A DNA stretch of 64,000 nucleotides from Forficula auricularia (Eukaryota; Arthropoda; Insecta; Dermaptera; Forficulidae), in contig JALMQS010000085.1 in the NCBI GenBank assembly GCA_024734495.1, positions 22,201,077 to 22,265,076 on the forward strand, in the 5' to 3' direction. Every line of letters begins with the position of its first letter. Within the stretch, counting starts at the first letter, position 1. This document shows, one piece after another, positions 21,690-35,139 of this stretch. The position numbers were made by a program, and so were the translations under genes. Below the pieces are notes generated by a model, which was given only the letters and a program-made list of their open reading frames with translations, did no database searches and was not told where the DNA came from.

Positions 21690-22150
21690 TCGACTTACCT
21701 ATTTATTTTGATAAATAAAAGGGTTTGTTCAGTCACATAGAATACCTAAATATAGTAATTTTAGACAATTAACATTATTTATTGGATAGATTTACTAAGC
21801 AGTTTCGGTCACCCCTGGTAGACCATCTTCAGTAGTACTGAAAATTGAAACATTTTTTTATAAATTCAATTATACAAAATAAAAACCATAAAATTTCACA
21901 TTCCTACATAGAATTAATTTCGTTCAAGATTTGGAATTTGTCAATCCGCACATATAACCTCATTCTCAATTTATTAACATATGGAAATATTTCAACAAAT
22001 TTCAATAGACAAATAATTTGTAAACAATTTGTCGTTGAATTTAGAATCTGATTTGAACTGATGAGCAATTAAAAGAAATTTTACATTTTATAATCAAATC
22101 TCAATTGACTAAATCTATCATTAAGTATAAATATTGATCTATTCTGAAAA
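21690..22150 (+). repeat. Single arm of foldback family S
   Basis: Matches the left arm at 27842-28115: TTCAGTCACA, GTTTCGGTCACC, GAAAATTGAAACATTT. It contains, on the minus strand at 21802-21832, the CTGAAGA...GACCGAAAC hairpin discussed under findings. AT-rich and non-coding. Confidence 0.5.
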
Positions 22151-22329
22151 CATTTATTAAAAAGGACTAACTTTATTTCTACATTTATACTTTTCTACCA
22201 ATATATACACTTTTAATACATTTTTTTAATTAAACATTCATACCTGTCCAAACTGGTTTTTTCGTTATGTTTTTATATTTGGTTAACACTTTATTAAATA
22301 ATTATTTTAGATAACCAAATTGCTCTCAC

Positions 22330-22567
22330 ATTTTTTCATCCATCCATCCATCGACAGGCACACAATGAGAAAATCGCACTTTTTGACCCCTGGTAATTTT
22401 TGGCAAAACCGTCACGTGCTAAAATTCAACCTAATTGAATACTACAATTTGTGATTTTATTTGAGTCCATGGGTTCCGTAGTCTTTACCCGAGGACCCTT
22501 TGAAGTCTCGCTTGCCGCGAGACCGATTACAATACTTTCCCCATGCTTCGCATTGGATAAAGTAAAA
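22330..22567 (+). repeat. Helentron-like family H, 3' fragment
   Basis: Carries only the end of the element: CATC microsatellite, TTTTTGGCAAAACCGTCACG, TCGCTTGCCGCGAGA hairpin, and TTGGATAAAGT. Confidence 0.65.
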
Positions 22568-22904
22568 AATGGTTAAGATAATAGGTAATAGGTATATTTA
22601 TTGTCAATCATAAGTAATGGAATTTTTGGGTATTGATTTATGCTGATTGATAGTAAAAAAATTTCAAAAATCCATCTTTTGTATTGAAATTTTCAAACGT
22701 TTATTTTTATTGGTATTTTTGAAGTTTCGAACAGAGAAATAATATTTTAAAATAAGATAGCCGAGCAGAAAACGTGTAGGTATATAAATTATATTAAAAT
22801 TAAGTAAATACCTTTTTATTTAAAAAAATATATTTTTAGATATATAATTGAATAAGTTTCACTATTGCGACATTTCCGAAACTATTAACAACATTCAAAT
22901 GATT
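22568..22904. other. AT-rich interval, nothing recognised
   Basis: No gene or repeat partner seen. Confidence 0.4.
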
Positions 22905-23292
22905 TGCTTATTTAAGCTGTGACTCTGTGAAGACTTACCTATAACTCTCGATATGCACCAAAATCTAATCAGCTCTTAATCTCAATGGACCAAAACTACG
23001 TGTGAAATTTGGTTTTGATATTCACAGAGCTAGCCCGCACACAAAAATTTGGTAACGCACAGACTAACAACCAGACATTTTGACAAAACAATTATTATCT
23101 CGAAAAATATAATTTTTTCGATGTTCACTTATTAGAGCTTTTTTATAGAGCGAAATGCCATGGTTTCGCTCAATTTTTTTTAATCAAAATAGTTTCAACT
23201 GTTTTTGAGATATTTCGAAAAAAAGAAGGAAAAACCCCACTTTTTTCATGCACGATTACAATACTTGACCATAGTAAAGGGAAAGTAAAAAT
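22905..23292 (+). mobile_element. Family G element, copy 2
   Basis: Shares the blocks around ATAATTTTTTCGATGTTCAC and GCCATGGTTTCGCTC, inverted, with 2520-2690. It ends CACGATTACAATACTTGACCAT...GTAAAA. Its 5' part resembles the family H body (ACCAAAA-CTAATCAGC). Confidence 0.5.
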
Positions 23293-24490
23293 AATGTCGT
23301 CAAATTTAATTTATCATAGGTTCGGTTTGCAAGTGTGAAGGGTGTAAATTTGGATTTGGTTGGGCAGAGGAATAGTATGAATCATGGGGGGGGGGGGGGG
23401 GGGTTCGCAAGGGAAGAGGTCAAATAGAAAGACAGCGATTTGTAAAATTTTGTTTTTAGCTTTTTTTTTTTTTAATATTATCAATCAACATGTATTCATT
23501 TGCAATAACTGAAATATTGAATCACCAAATAGGCACTTTGACATAAAATATATTATTATTTAATATATTATTTTATAGCAATTGATCAACAACTATTGTA
23601 TTAGCATTTTTTTGAATTTTTTGTTTTGTTTCAATCATTTTATGAATCATTGGCTTTACAAATTGACAAAAAATCAACAAGTTTGTTATTTGCTTATTTT
23701 AAGTTTAAAACATCTCACTCTCACACACTCTCGCATTCTTTCTCTCTCGGTGTGTGTAGGTATTTGTATGTGTATGTGTGTTTGGGAGTGTGTATGTGTA
23801 TGGGTGGGTGTTTTATGTAGTATTTATATATCTGCGCGTGAGTTTTTTTATTATATATATAGTATTTTACATTACTGGTAAATTTAACAGCAACAGTCCT
23901 TAATAATTACTTAGTGTGTGCCTGCAGACTGCCTGCGTCATAATTCCTTACTATAACAACATTTAAAGCTGAGCGGGATTCAAATGCAAATTACTTTTAC
24001 ATTCACTTCATTCAATCTTAGAATAATATTTTTAACATTATTATTATACAATGTATAATATATCAAATTCAATAATAAATATACAGGGAGTTATTTTTAA
24101 GTATGGCCGGGCGGGCGGGCGGGCGGCTACTTCAACTCAGTAGAGCATCAGTTACAAATTGGTAATCGCGAATCAGCTGCTGTTTTCATGTTATTTTATT
24201 TTATTTTACAAGTGAAACTTGTTTGGGTGTTAAGTAAGACCGTCAGACAGAGCGTCACGGAGGTTGAATAGAAAATAAAATAATAAATCATTGTGTCTTA
24301 ATTTCCAAAATGAACATGAACGTAACCCAGGGCGGGCTCGGACTTGTCGGCGACTCGGGGATTTTTCCAAGAGGCCTCACGAGGGCTTCATTGCTCAAAC
24401 ACTTATTGGCACATTTTATAAAAATAGTGCAGGGTGTGTATATACAGTGCCGTGGAGAGAAAGAAAATTATACTAATATATGAATATAAA
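23293..24490. other. Low-complexity interval
   Basis: Contains a G-run (23386-23402), a CT/TG-rich tract (23716-23820) and (CGGG)n at 24107-24125 just after an ATACAGGGAG motif. No plausible exon. Confidence 0.4.
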
Positions 24491-24913
24491 CATACAGTGT
24501 GTCAATTTGAAAACCTCCCACCCCTAGCATCGCCAAACTGGCAAATTATTTCAAAAAACGCTGAGACAAACCAAATTTGTATTCGAGGGGGAAGAATTTT
24601 GACGAATAAATCAGATCGCCCTCTTCACCCCCTGACCCCCAGAGCCCCCCCCCCCCCAAAAAAAAAATCTTAAATGGGAAAAGGGCTCGAGAGAGACATC
24701 ATTTTGAAGGGCCTTTTATTCTCTACATTTTGGTGTGCCATTTATTTAAATTTGAGTGCTGCGTTGCCGAGTTAGGCGTCTTTGAATATTGCAAAATTGA
24801 ATATTTGTAATTATTTGTGTGATATTTACATTAAACTTATAAATTCTTATTAAAACAGGTTTTGACGGTGGTAAGTTGTTAGAAACAAATTGGAACGCGT
24901 TTTTATTCTTGTA

Positions 24914-26606
24914 CCGGGTGATTCAATAAGGGTGACGAGGCACCGTATCTCAGGAACCAATAATCGTAGAAGTTTGGGAAAAAAATCCTTCAGAGGAAAT
25001 CGGCCAAGAAAAATTGCTGGAAATATTTTTCAAGTTCATACGTCCACCGCTAGGTGGCCAAATAGCTTCGATCGTATGAAAAATGCAATTTTCTCGAAAA
25101 TTTTTCAATATAAGTTTAGAAATGAATACTCTCACGTTAATGGCACCATAATAGTCCATCTTTTTTCAAATGACTCTTTATTGTAGGACGTAAAATAAAT
25201 GCGGGAGGGGATGCTAAACTTTTATGGACTCTAGTGTCTATAACTTAAGTTTGACTTAACGGAAATTTGTTAACAAGGTCTGGGTCAAGAAAGGAAGGTT
25301 TGGTGAATAAAATAAAAAAACATCCATGCCATTCTAGTTCTTGTCGCCCTCGCTAAGGGGCGTGTTTTATAAAGTTAAAAGTTTTATTAATTTTGCTCCG
25401 AAATCTTAAATGGAACTGTATAATTATTTTAGTAGATTCAGAAAGTAGATCAAATTTGCAACAAAATATGTTCAAACCGCATGTCGATATATTCTTTCGT
25501 TTAACAGTTATTGCTCAAAGAATATTTTATTAACGAATTTATTAAAGAAACAAAATAGGTAATAGAGTTTTCAATTTTTTTCTAAGTTTCGTAGTCAAGC
25601 ATGCCATGAACAAATAAAAAAACAGTTTAAAACTTTGTTCTTATTTTCATCTAATCACAACAATAATGATATAACATAACACACAATAAAATTACAATTA
25701 CAACATTAACATCTATTTGTGAAAAATCGCCGTTTCCATAGAAACTGTCAACCAAGTCTTTCACGGCCTTCTAAGAAATTAGACATTTTTGAAATTTAAT
25801 ACCTACTTACAGGCGACACAGAAAAGCATTAGGAAAAAAGCGTTATTATCATTATTGTTGTGATTAAATGAAAATAAGAACAAAGTTTTAAACTGTTTTT
25901 TTATTTGTCCATGGCATGCTTGACTACGAAACTTAAAAAAAGATTGAAAACTCTATTACCTATTTTGTTTCTTTAATAAATTCGTTAATAAAATATTCTT
26001 TGAGCAATAACTGTTAAACGAAAGAGGATATCGACATGCGGTTTAAACATATTTTGTTGCAAATTTGATCTACTTTCTGAATCTACTAAAATAATTATAC
26101 AGTTCCATTTAAGATTTCGGAGCAAAATTAATAAAACTTTTAACTTTATAAAACACGCCCCTTAGCGAGGGCGGCAAGAACTAGTATGGCATGGATGTTT
26201 TTTTTATTTTATTCACCAAACCTTCTTTTCTTGACCCAGACCTTGTTAACAAATTTCCGTTAAGTCAAACTTAAGTTATAGACACTAGAGTCCATAAAAG
26301 TTTAGCATCCCCTCCCGCCTTTATTTTACGTCCTACAATAAAAAATCATTTATCAAAAAGATGGACTATTATGGTGCCATTAACGTGAGAGTATTCATTT
26401 CTAAACTTATATTGAAAAATTTTCGAGAAAATTGCATTTTTTATACGATCGAAGCTATTTAGCCACCTAGCGGTGGACGTATGAACTTAGAAAATATTTC
26501 CAGCAATTTTTCTTGGCCGATTTCCTCTGAAGGATTTTTTTCCCAAGCTTCTACGATTATTAGTTCCTGAGATACGGTACCTCGTCACCCTTATTGAATC
26601 ACCCGG
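24914..26606. mobile_element. Inner foldback element (CCGGGTGATTCAATAAGG), 1.69 kb
   Basis: Arms of about 770 bp, 24914-25680 and 25840-26606, meet around a ~160-bp centre. The ends CCGGGTGATTCA are flanked by TA on both sides. The divergence between arms is low. Open frames inside (24890-25186 region and its mirror) are AT-biased and unrelated to any family I recognise. Confidence 0.85.
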
Positions 26607-26617
26607 TACATTTATTT

Positions 26618-26980
26618 TGCAAATGATTAACAAAACAAAATTGAAAACAACAAAGTCAAAATTGAAAACATCAAAACTAAAGTAAACATTAAAAATAATA
26701 ATTTAAAATACAAAAAAAAAAAAATTATTTTATGAGATATTCGAAATGTTGTCCATTATTTTCCAAACAAAAATAGAGTCTATTCATCTTCCTTGCTCCC
26801 CATAAATAACAATCATTTCAGTAATTGTGTAGGTTCACCATTTTTAAACGATTTCAAACTATCGCAGTAATCATCAAACTTTAAATACCTCACCAACTAA
26901 TCAGTTGTCAGTTTACTTTTTTTGTTTACTTTAGTTTTGGTGTTTTCAATTTTGTTTTGTTAATCATTTGCAAAATAAAT
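26618..26980. repeat. Small inverted repeat, arms ~70 bp
   Basis: TTTTGCAAATGATTAACAAAAC at 26616 is the complement of the block near 26965. Lies between the inner foldback and the outer right arm. Confidence 0.6.
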
Positions 26981-28126
26981 AAATAAAAGGCGCCTAACTT
27001 GGCAACGCAGCACCCAAATTTAAAAAATGGCTCACCAAAATGTAGAGAATAAAAAGCCCTTCGAAATGATGTCTCACCCGAACCCCCCTCCCATTTAAGA
27101 TTTTTGAGTGGGCTCTGGTGGCAGGGGGTTGAAGGGGGCGATCTAATTTATACTTTAAAATTATTCCCCCTCGAATACAAATTTGATGTATCTCAGCTAT
27201 TTTTGAAATAATTTGCCAGTTTAGCGATACTAGGGGTGGGAAGTTTTCAAATTGACACACTGTATGATCAAAGCCTTAACTATACAAATGTATCTCATTT
27301 TATCGGTATTAGATAGAATTAACAGTTCAAATTACAATATAACACTAAAAAAAAACACAAATTTTTCAATTTAAACCTGGGCCCTCAATAAACTCAGGAA
27401 TCCATGCGTTTCTCAAGTCAGGGCTGTGTATTTTCAACAATCACCAGGGAGGGCTGACAAAATAAACCCCGTAAAAAACACATGGATACACATTTGTTTC
27501 TAATATGTGCCAATAATTAGTTAGTTCGAGCTATGAAGGCGCGAGGAGCCCTTTAGGGCAGATTCTACCAAGAACGATATTCAGAACACAAGACTTAAAC
27601 TGTTTGTTAGACAATCCCAGTCAATAGACTACTAGCAAAAGAAATAATTTCAGCCTGGGAAGCGGGCAATTTGTTATAAAAAAAGTTTGCGCCAAGAACT
27701 AGAAATACAAAAATATTATGTATTTTATGAAATTAAAAATATAAATTTAACTTTTAATGGCTTGGCGCGTACGGGAAAAATATATAAATGTTTTATGATA
27801 TTAAAGTTTAATTCTTCCAGAACTTAAGTGACTTAATTTTTAAATTGAAAGGTTTTTTCAGTCACAAACTAATAAAAGACAATAATTTTATTTAATTATT
27901 ATTATTTATTTTATTAATTCACCAAACAGTCTCGGTCACCACTGGTCAGTACTAGTAAAATTTGAAAATTGAAACATTTCCTCAATTTTTTTCTAAAACA
28001 ATTACATAATACAACAACAATTGCAGAAGTTTGAATTCACACATACAATTTTGTTCAAGATCTGGAAATTGTCACCTTGCATACACAAATCATCCCTAAC
28101 TTACGAGTATTAACATAGATATTTCA

Positions 28127-28366
28127 ATTAATAAAGTAAAGGGTGTGTAGTTTCACAGTGAATGAAACAAAACGCAAAGAGGTTTATACAAACTCAATAT
28201 ATTTCGGATTATTAGTCCATCATCAGGAGTTTACAGGTTAAAAACTGACCAGTAAACTCCTGTTGATGGACTAATAATCCGAAATATATTGAGTTTGTAT
28301 AAACCTCTTTGCGTTTTATTTCATTCACTGTGAAACTACACACCCTTTACTTTATTAATTAATATC
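28127..28366. repeat. Near-perfect palindrome, arms ~110 bp
   Basis: AATTAATAAAGTAAAGGGTG on the left is mirrored at 28347-28366. The arms meet at AGGAGTTTAC...GTAAACTCCT with a spacer of about 17 nt. One arm carries CTGATGATGG, the other CTGTTGATGG. Confidence 0.85.
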
Positions 28367-28486
28367 ATGTTTCACCTAAAACCTATACCACTTTACCTAA
28401 GTAAAATAGATATTTCACACATTTATCTCATTCATATATAGCAATAATTCATCTATGTTAATACTCATTGTATTGTTTGTTTGGGC

Positions 28487-28769
28487 CAAGGGCGGATCCA
28501 GGGGGGCGAGGGGCGACCGCCCCCCCCCCCCATAGAGGCCCGCGCCTGGCAAAAAAATTTGTAAAAAAAAAAACATCTATTTTTTTAAAAAATTTTAAAA
28601 TTGAAAATAAAGTTCTATGTGTGTGTGCGTGGGGGGCGGCGTCTCTGACCCCCCCCCCCCCCGCTTGGACAATTCGATCGCGACCCACTTCCGAGATAAA
28701 AAGTAGATCTACATCGGGCACCTTAATACATCCCCTCCCCCCATAAAAAAATTCCTGGATCCGCCCTTG
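28487..28769. mobile_element. hAT-type MITE, 283 bp, 8-bp TSD
   Basis: Ends CAAGGGCGGATCCAGG and its complement, flanked by a perfect GTTTGGGC duplication (28479-28486, 28770-28777). The C/G-rich interior gives spurious open frames on both strands. Confidence 0.9.
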
Positions 28770-29348
28770 GTTTGGGCAGGTATTAATGTTTATACATTTA
28801 TAAGAAAAATGTAATGAAGGTGTATATATTGATATGTATTTTATAAAAATGAATTGACTCTTAATGAGTTTCTATAATAGAATAGATTTGTTTGTAACAA
28901 TAATTTTATTTAATTAAGAATTGATTGCGTAATATGATAATTAAGAAAAAATAAAAATAATATTTCAATTGGTCATCAGTTCAAAATTGATTCTAGTCAA
29001 TGATAAATGTTTTTTTTTTTATGAATTATTGCTATATATGAATGATATAAATGTGTGAAATATCTATGTTAATACTCGTCAGTTAAGGATAATTTATGTA
29101 TACAAAGTGACAATTTCAAGATCTTGAACGAAGTTGTATGTATATGAATTCAAACTTCTGTAATTGTTGTATTATGTAATTGTTTTAGAAAAAAAGTGAC
29201 GAAATGTTTCATTTTTCAAATTTTAGTACTACTGAAGATGGTCAACCAATGGTGACCGAAACTGTTTAGTGAATTAATAAAATAAATAATAATTAAATAA
29301 AATCATTGTCTTTTATTAGTTTGTGACTAAAAAAAACCTTTCAATTTA

Positions 29349-31410
29349 AAAATAATTTAAATATTTAAATGAATAATTAATAAAATTAGGCCCCTTTAAA
29401 TGCCCAGCCGGCAGGGTCTGTCACCCGGGCACGAAAACAGTTGAATGGTGTGTGTACAAGTTTAGAAAATGTTTTTTGTTCATTTTGATGAGCAGAATGT
29501 AGTGGCGCACCCCCTGTACATAGAAATCATACATCAAAAAATACATTTAAAAGGTACATAATTCATCATTTGTTTTTAAAATATTAATTAAAAAAAAAAA
29601 AAAATTGTTAATTCAAACATACTTAGGTTTGAATTTTTTTTTTTTTTTACTTTTTATTAACATGTTAGGTTAAAAATAAAAAAAAATTTATGTTCCGGGT
29701 GTCCCATCAAAATTGTTCCAATGGATTTTTCCATCTTTGATTTGAAAATTTGTACGTATATACTTTTTCATTTTTTTCCTATTTTAAAGATAACGTTCTC
29801 TTGTTATTATATGGCCGCTACAGGTAACATATCACGTGATTTATTTAGTACAAAACTACCGAAATAAAATGTGTTGTTGGACACCTGGGGCGTCTATCGC
29901 AACAACAGTATCACAGTGTATATAATAATATACTATGCCCTATAATACAAATAAATAAAATTTTCATGTTTTTCTTTAAAAATTCCGGCTAAACTCTTTA
30001 TCAATGTAAAGAAGACAAAAATGGCTTTTTTTTATATTAAAGAATTGATTTAATGCTACAATATTTCGGGTTAAAATAAAATAAAAAAATTTTAGCCACA
30101 AAATAAAGCTTCTTCGATCTATGGTATAATTTGTAAATACCGAATTTTCAAATTGATAAGTTTATTAATGACTGAGAGGTATTGATTGTATTGGAAGAGT
30201 TTCACAGGGACATTCAGTAAACATAGAAATTAATATTATTAAATAAGACTCGATTTCCGGCTCTTGACTTTTCCGCCTCTCATGCTCGATGCTGATTGGC
30301 TGAGAAAATTTTCTGGACGGTTTTAATAAAACAACTAGAGGGAGGAAATAAACAGGCAATGACGAGGGAATTGACGAGAAAGCCAAGCAGGGGGGGGGGG
30401 GGCGGAAATAAAAGGAGGGATTAAAAAAGACTAAAATAATGAAGTAAGTATAATAAAGTAAAAGTCTATCGTTGGGAGTCAAATGAAAAAGGGTTCCTGG
30501 GAATATTCGAAAAGGTATTGATAAATAGTTGGCCTTAAATATTCCTGGCTGACAAAAATAAACAAAGTTGCTGGATTAACTTTGATAAGGTCATGTGCCA
30601 AGTTTTAGCAGAAAAATCGTGTTACTTTGAAATTGTAACTAAGAATAAAAGCAAGCCCTGCCTGATGCTGAGAAAATTGAATCGTCAGGTGGTTGTTTTT
30701 AAAAGAACTGGCTGGGAAAGATGGCAAAAATATTGCCAGATCAATATCCATCTTATTCAACCATCAAAAATTATAGATTTGTGATTTTTAATGTCAAAGA
30801 AAAGAAAGTTGCTGAAAAACCTTAGGCCGCGGTTCATACTGAGGCGATATATCGGGAACGATATACGATACACGACACGCACAGACAGATACTTCAAATC
30901 TAAAGGGAGGTGATAAAAAAAGTTGACAGCCGCGCGATTGCGCAACATATCGCTGCTCGCTCGAAGTGCCACTTGAGCGATTAATCGAGTACGATATTTC
31001 AACAGGACGGGAAGAAGAGAAGACAATAATGCCTATTAAAGGCAGTATTAAAGAATCAAAGAATTAGAATAAAATACATGTTGAAAGGATTTCTAGAAAA
31101 ATGACCCAGTTTTAATTTAAACATTGAGATTAATAAGATATTCAATTAAATAAAACTATAAAAAACTGCTATCGGTCATTTTGTTTGAAACACGAATCAG
31201 AAGCGAATGACGTCATTTATATTCACACATCCTCGTCTAGCTTGAATTTTTCGTATGATTACGCCTTTCTGCATCATTTTATTAGTTATTTTGTTGTTTA
31301 TTGTGATAAAAATAAAAGATCATCAACGATGGAACAAGGTTATATATTAAGGCAAATAGCTTTGATTTGCCCAGAATTGATTTGATTAGGTTGGGAGAAA
31401 CTATCGAAAA
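29349..31410. other. Intergenic interval, no confident gene
   Basis: Holds a lone CCGGGTGTCCCATCAAAATTG repeat end (29695), long homopolymers, a G-run (30391-30402) and open frames near 30165-30482 (minus) and 30593-30784 (plus) with no recognised domain. The second could be a TE remnant. A CCGCGGTTCATACTGAG motif at 30828 resembles a MITE end without a visible partner. Confidence 0.4.
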
Positions 31411-31709
31411 AAAGGCCGCACCCTACGCGCTTAAACTAGATACTAATCGAACAAACGCATTCGCCAATTCATTTATCCCTATGACATCTAGAGACTGGAA
31501 CTCTCTTCCCCCGACCGTCTTTCCAGCTACTTATAACCTTCAATCTTTCAAGACCAGCATCCACAGATACCTTCGACTGCTACCCAATCACTAAATCTCC
31601 CCTTATCTTCACGTTACAAGGGTCCACCACGGACTACAGAGGTTGTACCTTCTTGGTGCAACTTCTTCTTGTATCAATATCATTATAAAAAAAAAAAAAA
31701 AAAAAAAAA
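31411..31709 (+). mobile_element. Severely 5'-truncated non-LTR retrotransposon, subfamily B
   Basis: Encodes only the last ~60 residues of ORF2 (IPMTSRDWNSLP, HRYLRLLPNH) to a stop at 31592-31594, then the subfamily B 3' tail (TTGGTGCAACTTCTT) and poly(A) at 31687-31709. Confidence 0.8.
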
Positions 31710-31796
31710 CACGCTGGAAATAATTTTAATCGACCTTAGGCATCCCAAATAAGAGTTATATGAGTTAGCGACGGTTTCTGGCTGCTGCTAAATTTT

Positions 31797-32000
31797 TGAG
31801 CGCCTAAAAACCACGAAAATTTAGGACTTTATTCAGATTTTCTCTTATAACTCGAAAACCATGCGACCAAAAAACACGAAATTTTGTGCTATTTTATTAT
31901 GGTAATAATGAAATTTTCTTTTGAACGCATGATTTTCGAGTTATAAGCAAAAATCTGAATAAAGTCCAAAATTTTCGTGGTTTTTAGGCGCTCAAAAATG
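31797..32000. repeat. Inverted repeat, arms ~70 bp
   Basis: GAGCGCCTAAAAACCACGAA (31799) is mirrored near 31975-31998, with TTATAACTCGAAAA/TTTTCGAGTTATAA inside. Foldback remnant. Confidence 0.7.
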
Positions 32001-32899
32001 AAGGAAATATTGATTATACGTGGATGATTTTGGCCTGAAGTGCTTAACAGTGACTTTGAATTTCTCAAATTGTGTCCATAATGAATAGAAAATAGGAAAG
32101 TTATTCGCAAAATGGATACCCAAATATCTTAAGAGCTGATCAAAACCGATTCAAAGGGAAAACGTATCATTCAATTACAATCAATTCAATATTACTTTAA
32201 TACATAATATTTTTTGAAAATATCAAGTATTTTTCTAGGCCAGGCTAATTTTATATCAATACCCTTTTCAGCTATTCTTTCTTTATAATGCCAATATACT
32301 ATTATTTGTGCTGCTTTCCTTTACATTCCAGTAATTTAATTTAACGAAAATCGAGTCTTTTCTTATAGAGATAAAAAAAAAATACAAAATGTTTATACAT
32401 TATTCAAACATAAATAGAGTAATCTTTTTTTTTTTTTTTTTAATATCTATTTAATGTTTACTTTTTAATTTAATTCTATATTTTTTTTAATGGAAAAATA
32501 AATTTAATGGAGACAGAATACTAATTCTCTAGGAATGTATATATAATAAATATATATTTATACATAATTAAGTCTTAGTAAATAAATAAATAAATACTTT
32601 ATTTCAATATAACTAATCTTTATAGTATTCATATTATTATTAGTATTATTATTAATAAAGGCTTTAATGTATTTTTTTTACTATTGGACTATTTTAATAA
32701 TTTTAAGTTTTCTCATTTAAATTAACTAAGGTAGAATTCTCTGTTCAGTGAAATTAAATTCATTACAATTTCTATTTGGATTTTAATTCGTTTTCTAATT
32801 TTTAAATCATTTTCAAATAAAGAATATACCTATGTATATATTGAATGAAAAACAATCGAGCGCATACTGAGTGTGTTCTGTATAAATGCAAAGTTGACG

Positions 32900-32930
<31 letters not shown>

Positions 32931-33478
32931 TTTTAATTTTTAGTTTGATGATGGCACATTTGAAAGTGTTTGAAACGTCACTATATGACAATAAAAAAAA
33001 AAAAAAAGATTTGTTATGTTTTAAGGAAAAGATAGAATAATAACCATTTCAAAAAAGAATATATTATCAAAACAATTGATTAAAAATAAATTTAAAATAT
33101 ATATCTTTGAACACGTTGCAAACCAGAAATAGATTTTTTTATTATGTAATAGGGGGAGGGGGGCTCACAGCTTTCTAATTAAGATGAGTTGGGGGGTGAG
33201 CTAACAAAGTGGCCCAAAAGATCCCCCACCCCCGCGTCAGCTAACAAAAAGCTAAGAATGCCAGCCACCCTGGCAAGTTGAGCGGGACAGTCACGACGTT
33301 TCTATGTTTAGATGTGAAATCGATATGTTTTTTAAACAACCTTTTTCCTATAATCCAAGCAGATTAATCTATTGATCAAAAAATTACATTTGAAAAATAA
33401 TAAATATTTCGTTCACCCCGACTAAGTTCATTTTAGCAACATTGCTCAGCTCAGCCTCCCTCCTTTTACCATAATAAA
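32001..33478. other. AT-rich interval
   Basis: Includes an (AT)n tract (32910-32930) and, at 32944-32975, a TTGATGATGG...GAAACGTC motif followed by a poly(A)-like run. No gene recognised. Confidence 0.4.
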
Positions 33479-33799
33479 CCCAGTTAGCACAAGAACAATC
33501 TATAAATATTCTGATAATATCTTCTCTGGAGATTGGAATATCCTGTGAATAATCTTTCAATCTTCGTAGATATTCTGGGAATATTCTTAGAACTAAAATA
33601 TTCGTGTAGGACATTAAATTCCTTTTCCCGGAATATTTCTAGTTGCTCATTCTTGGAATATTCAGAAAAGAATATTCTCAGAAGATTAAATTCCATACAA
33701 ATATTCTGTGGATCTCCTGGAGATAATTGGAATATATGTAGGTATATGTCCTTTAAATAACTTCTTAGAATATTCTGGGGATATTGTGTGTTACCTGAG
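33479..33799. mobile_element. CCCAGGTAACACA-type MITE, copy 1
   Basis: About 88-90% alike to 49513-49825 across its full length. Terminal inverted repeats CCCAGTTAGCACA and (complement) CTCAGGTAACACA. The interior is dense in GAATATTC palindromes. Open frames on both strands are by-products of this. Confidence 0.7.
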
Positions 33800-35139
33800 T
33801 ATCTTTTTGCAAAAATCGATAGAAATTAGCTCTGGTCCAAAGGATTGATTATTTCTTTCATACAAAATATGTTCCATATTATTTCTTTGTGAATAATTTC
33901 ACAGAGGGGGGCTCGTTACATAAACAGCAACTATTTATTTCTCTGTTGATGTTTTTGCTCAAGAATCCCAACAAAATCGGAAATACAAAGAAAAAATCAT
34001 TTTACGTCTAACAATAAACTTTCAAATGAGACCAGATACACAAAAATAATTCTAAAGTCGAGAGAAACAATCAAATACCTATATTTCAATACTTTATTTG
34101 AAGATTTCAGCAAAAATGTTGTAAAAAAGCATTAAAATCCATTAAAATTGAATGAATTATTTTCAAAAATAAATAAATAAAATCTAGACTAGATATAGAT
34201 ATAAGTAGAGCTTTAAGAGTATATTATAATAATAAATAAACTTGTATGTATATCGTTTCGGTTCTCTACTCGGTAGCTGGATGTCAATTGATATGATTGC
34301 GAAAGCTTTCTCTTTTTTGTTTTTTGTTTTTGCTTTACGTATTTTTGTAATGGACAAGAAAATTTTTCATTATTTATTATAATTTTTTTTTATTTTTTGC
34401 AAATCTTTTTCTTCTTAATTATCTATATTTAAATATATATGTATATATATAGTTATATATTAACACACACATATATATATTATATATATATAAAGACAAT
34501 ATGAAATATTTATATAGTAAAAAAATATGATTTTTTTATCGTTTTAATTTAAGTTTTTTTTTTTAGTTGGGTGGATTATATAAATAGAATTAAAACGTGA
34601 GAGCGAAAAATAAAATAAAATATGTACTTATGTAAAATTGAATTTTTAAAAATTGTTTTTAATTTTTAAAATTTGTCAAGTTTTGTTTATTAGGCAGGCA
34701 ATGAGCAACGTCTCTCCAGCTACCATTATTTCTAAAAATTCTTTGGTTTCTTTTTAAGATTAAAGTAGTTTTTTAAGCCAGTTACATTTTAGTAATGAGT
34801 TTTGTCTTTTTTCTTTTCCATATTTTTTTATTTTATTTTTTTATCATAGATATTTTTTGTTCAACATTGCTACTATAAAATCTATCTTATATGTATAAGT
34901 ATTGCTAGATTATTACTTTTAAACATAAGGCGTGTTTCACAGGGAACAATCAACAGTTGCCAACGGTTTTCAACAAACAGGCAAACCGTTGGCAACTGCT
35001 CTTGAAACACGTCTAGAGAAATGTTAAAAATGATTAAAGAAAATATTATAAAATTTATGAAAAAAGAAAAAATATATACTCTCCATTTGATAATAGAAAA
35101 ATAAAAAACAAATGTCGAATTATCCATTAAAACAACTAG
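33800..35139. other. AT-rich interval with a short hairpin MITE
   Basis: No gene recognised. At 34929-35013 an inverted repeat GGCGTGTTTCA...TGAAACACGTC, with CAGTTGCCAACGGTTT and its complement inside, forms an 85-bp MITE-like hairpin. Confidence 0.5.

Larger units (their letters stand above)
24495..27262. mobile_element. Outer foldback element (CAGTGTGTCAATTTG)
   Basis: Arms 24495-24785 and 26986-27262 are inverted copies (CAGTGTGTCAATTTGAAAAC at the ends, GGCAACGCAGC-type block at the inner edge), with TA at each flank. Its centre has been opened by the element at 24914-26606 and a second small inverted repeat. Confidence 0.75.
27842..29348. mobile_element. Foldback family S with two nested insertions
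   Basis: Arms 27842-28115 and 29075-29348 are inverted copies. The interior holds a palindrome (28127-28366) and a hAT MITE (28487-28769). Right-arm sequence at 29232-29262 carries the CTGAAGA-stem-GAAAC motif. Confidence 0.7.

Noticed and set aside
30593..30784. 63-codon frame with Trp/Cys-containing peptide
   Set aside because: Looks slightly coding-like but has no recognised domain, splice context or second copy.
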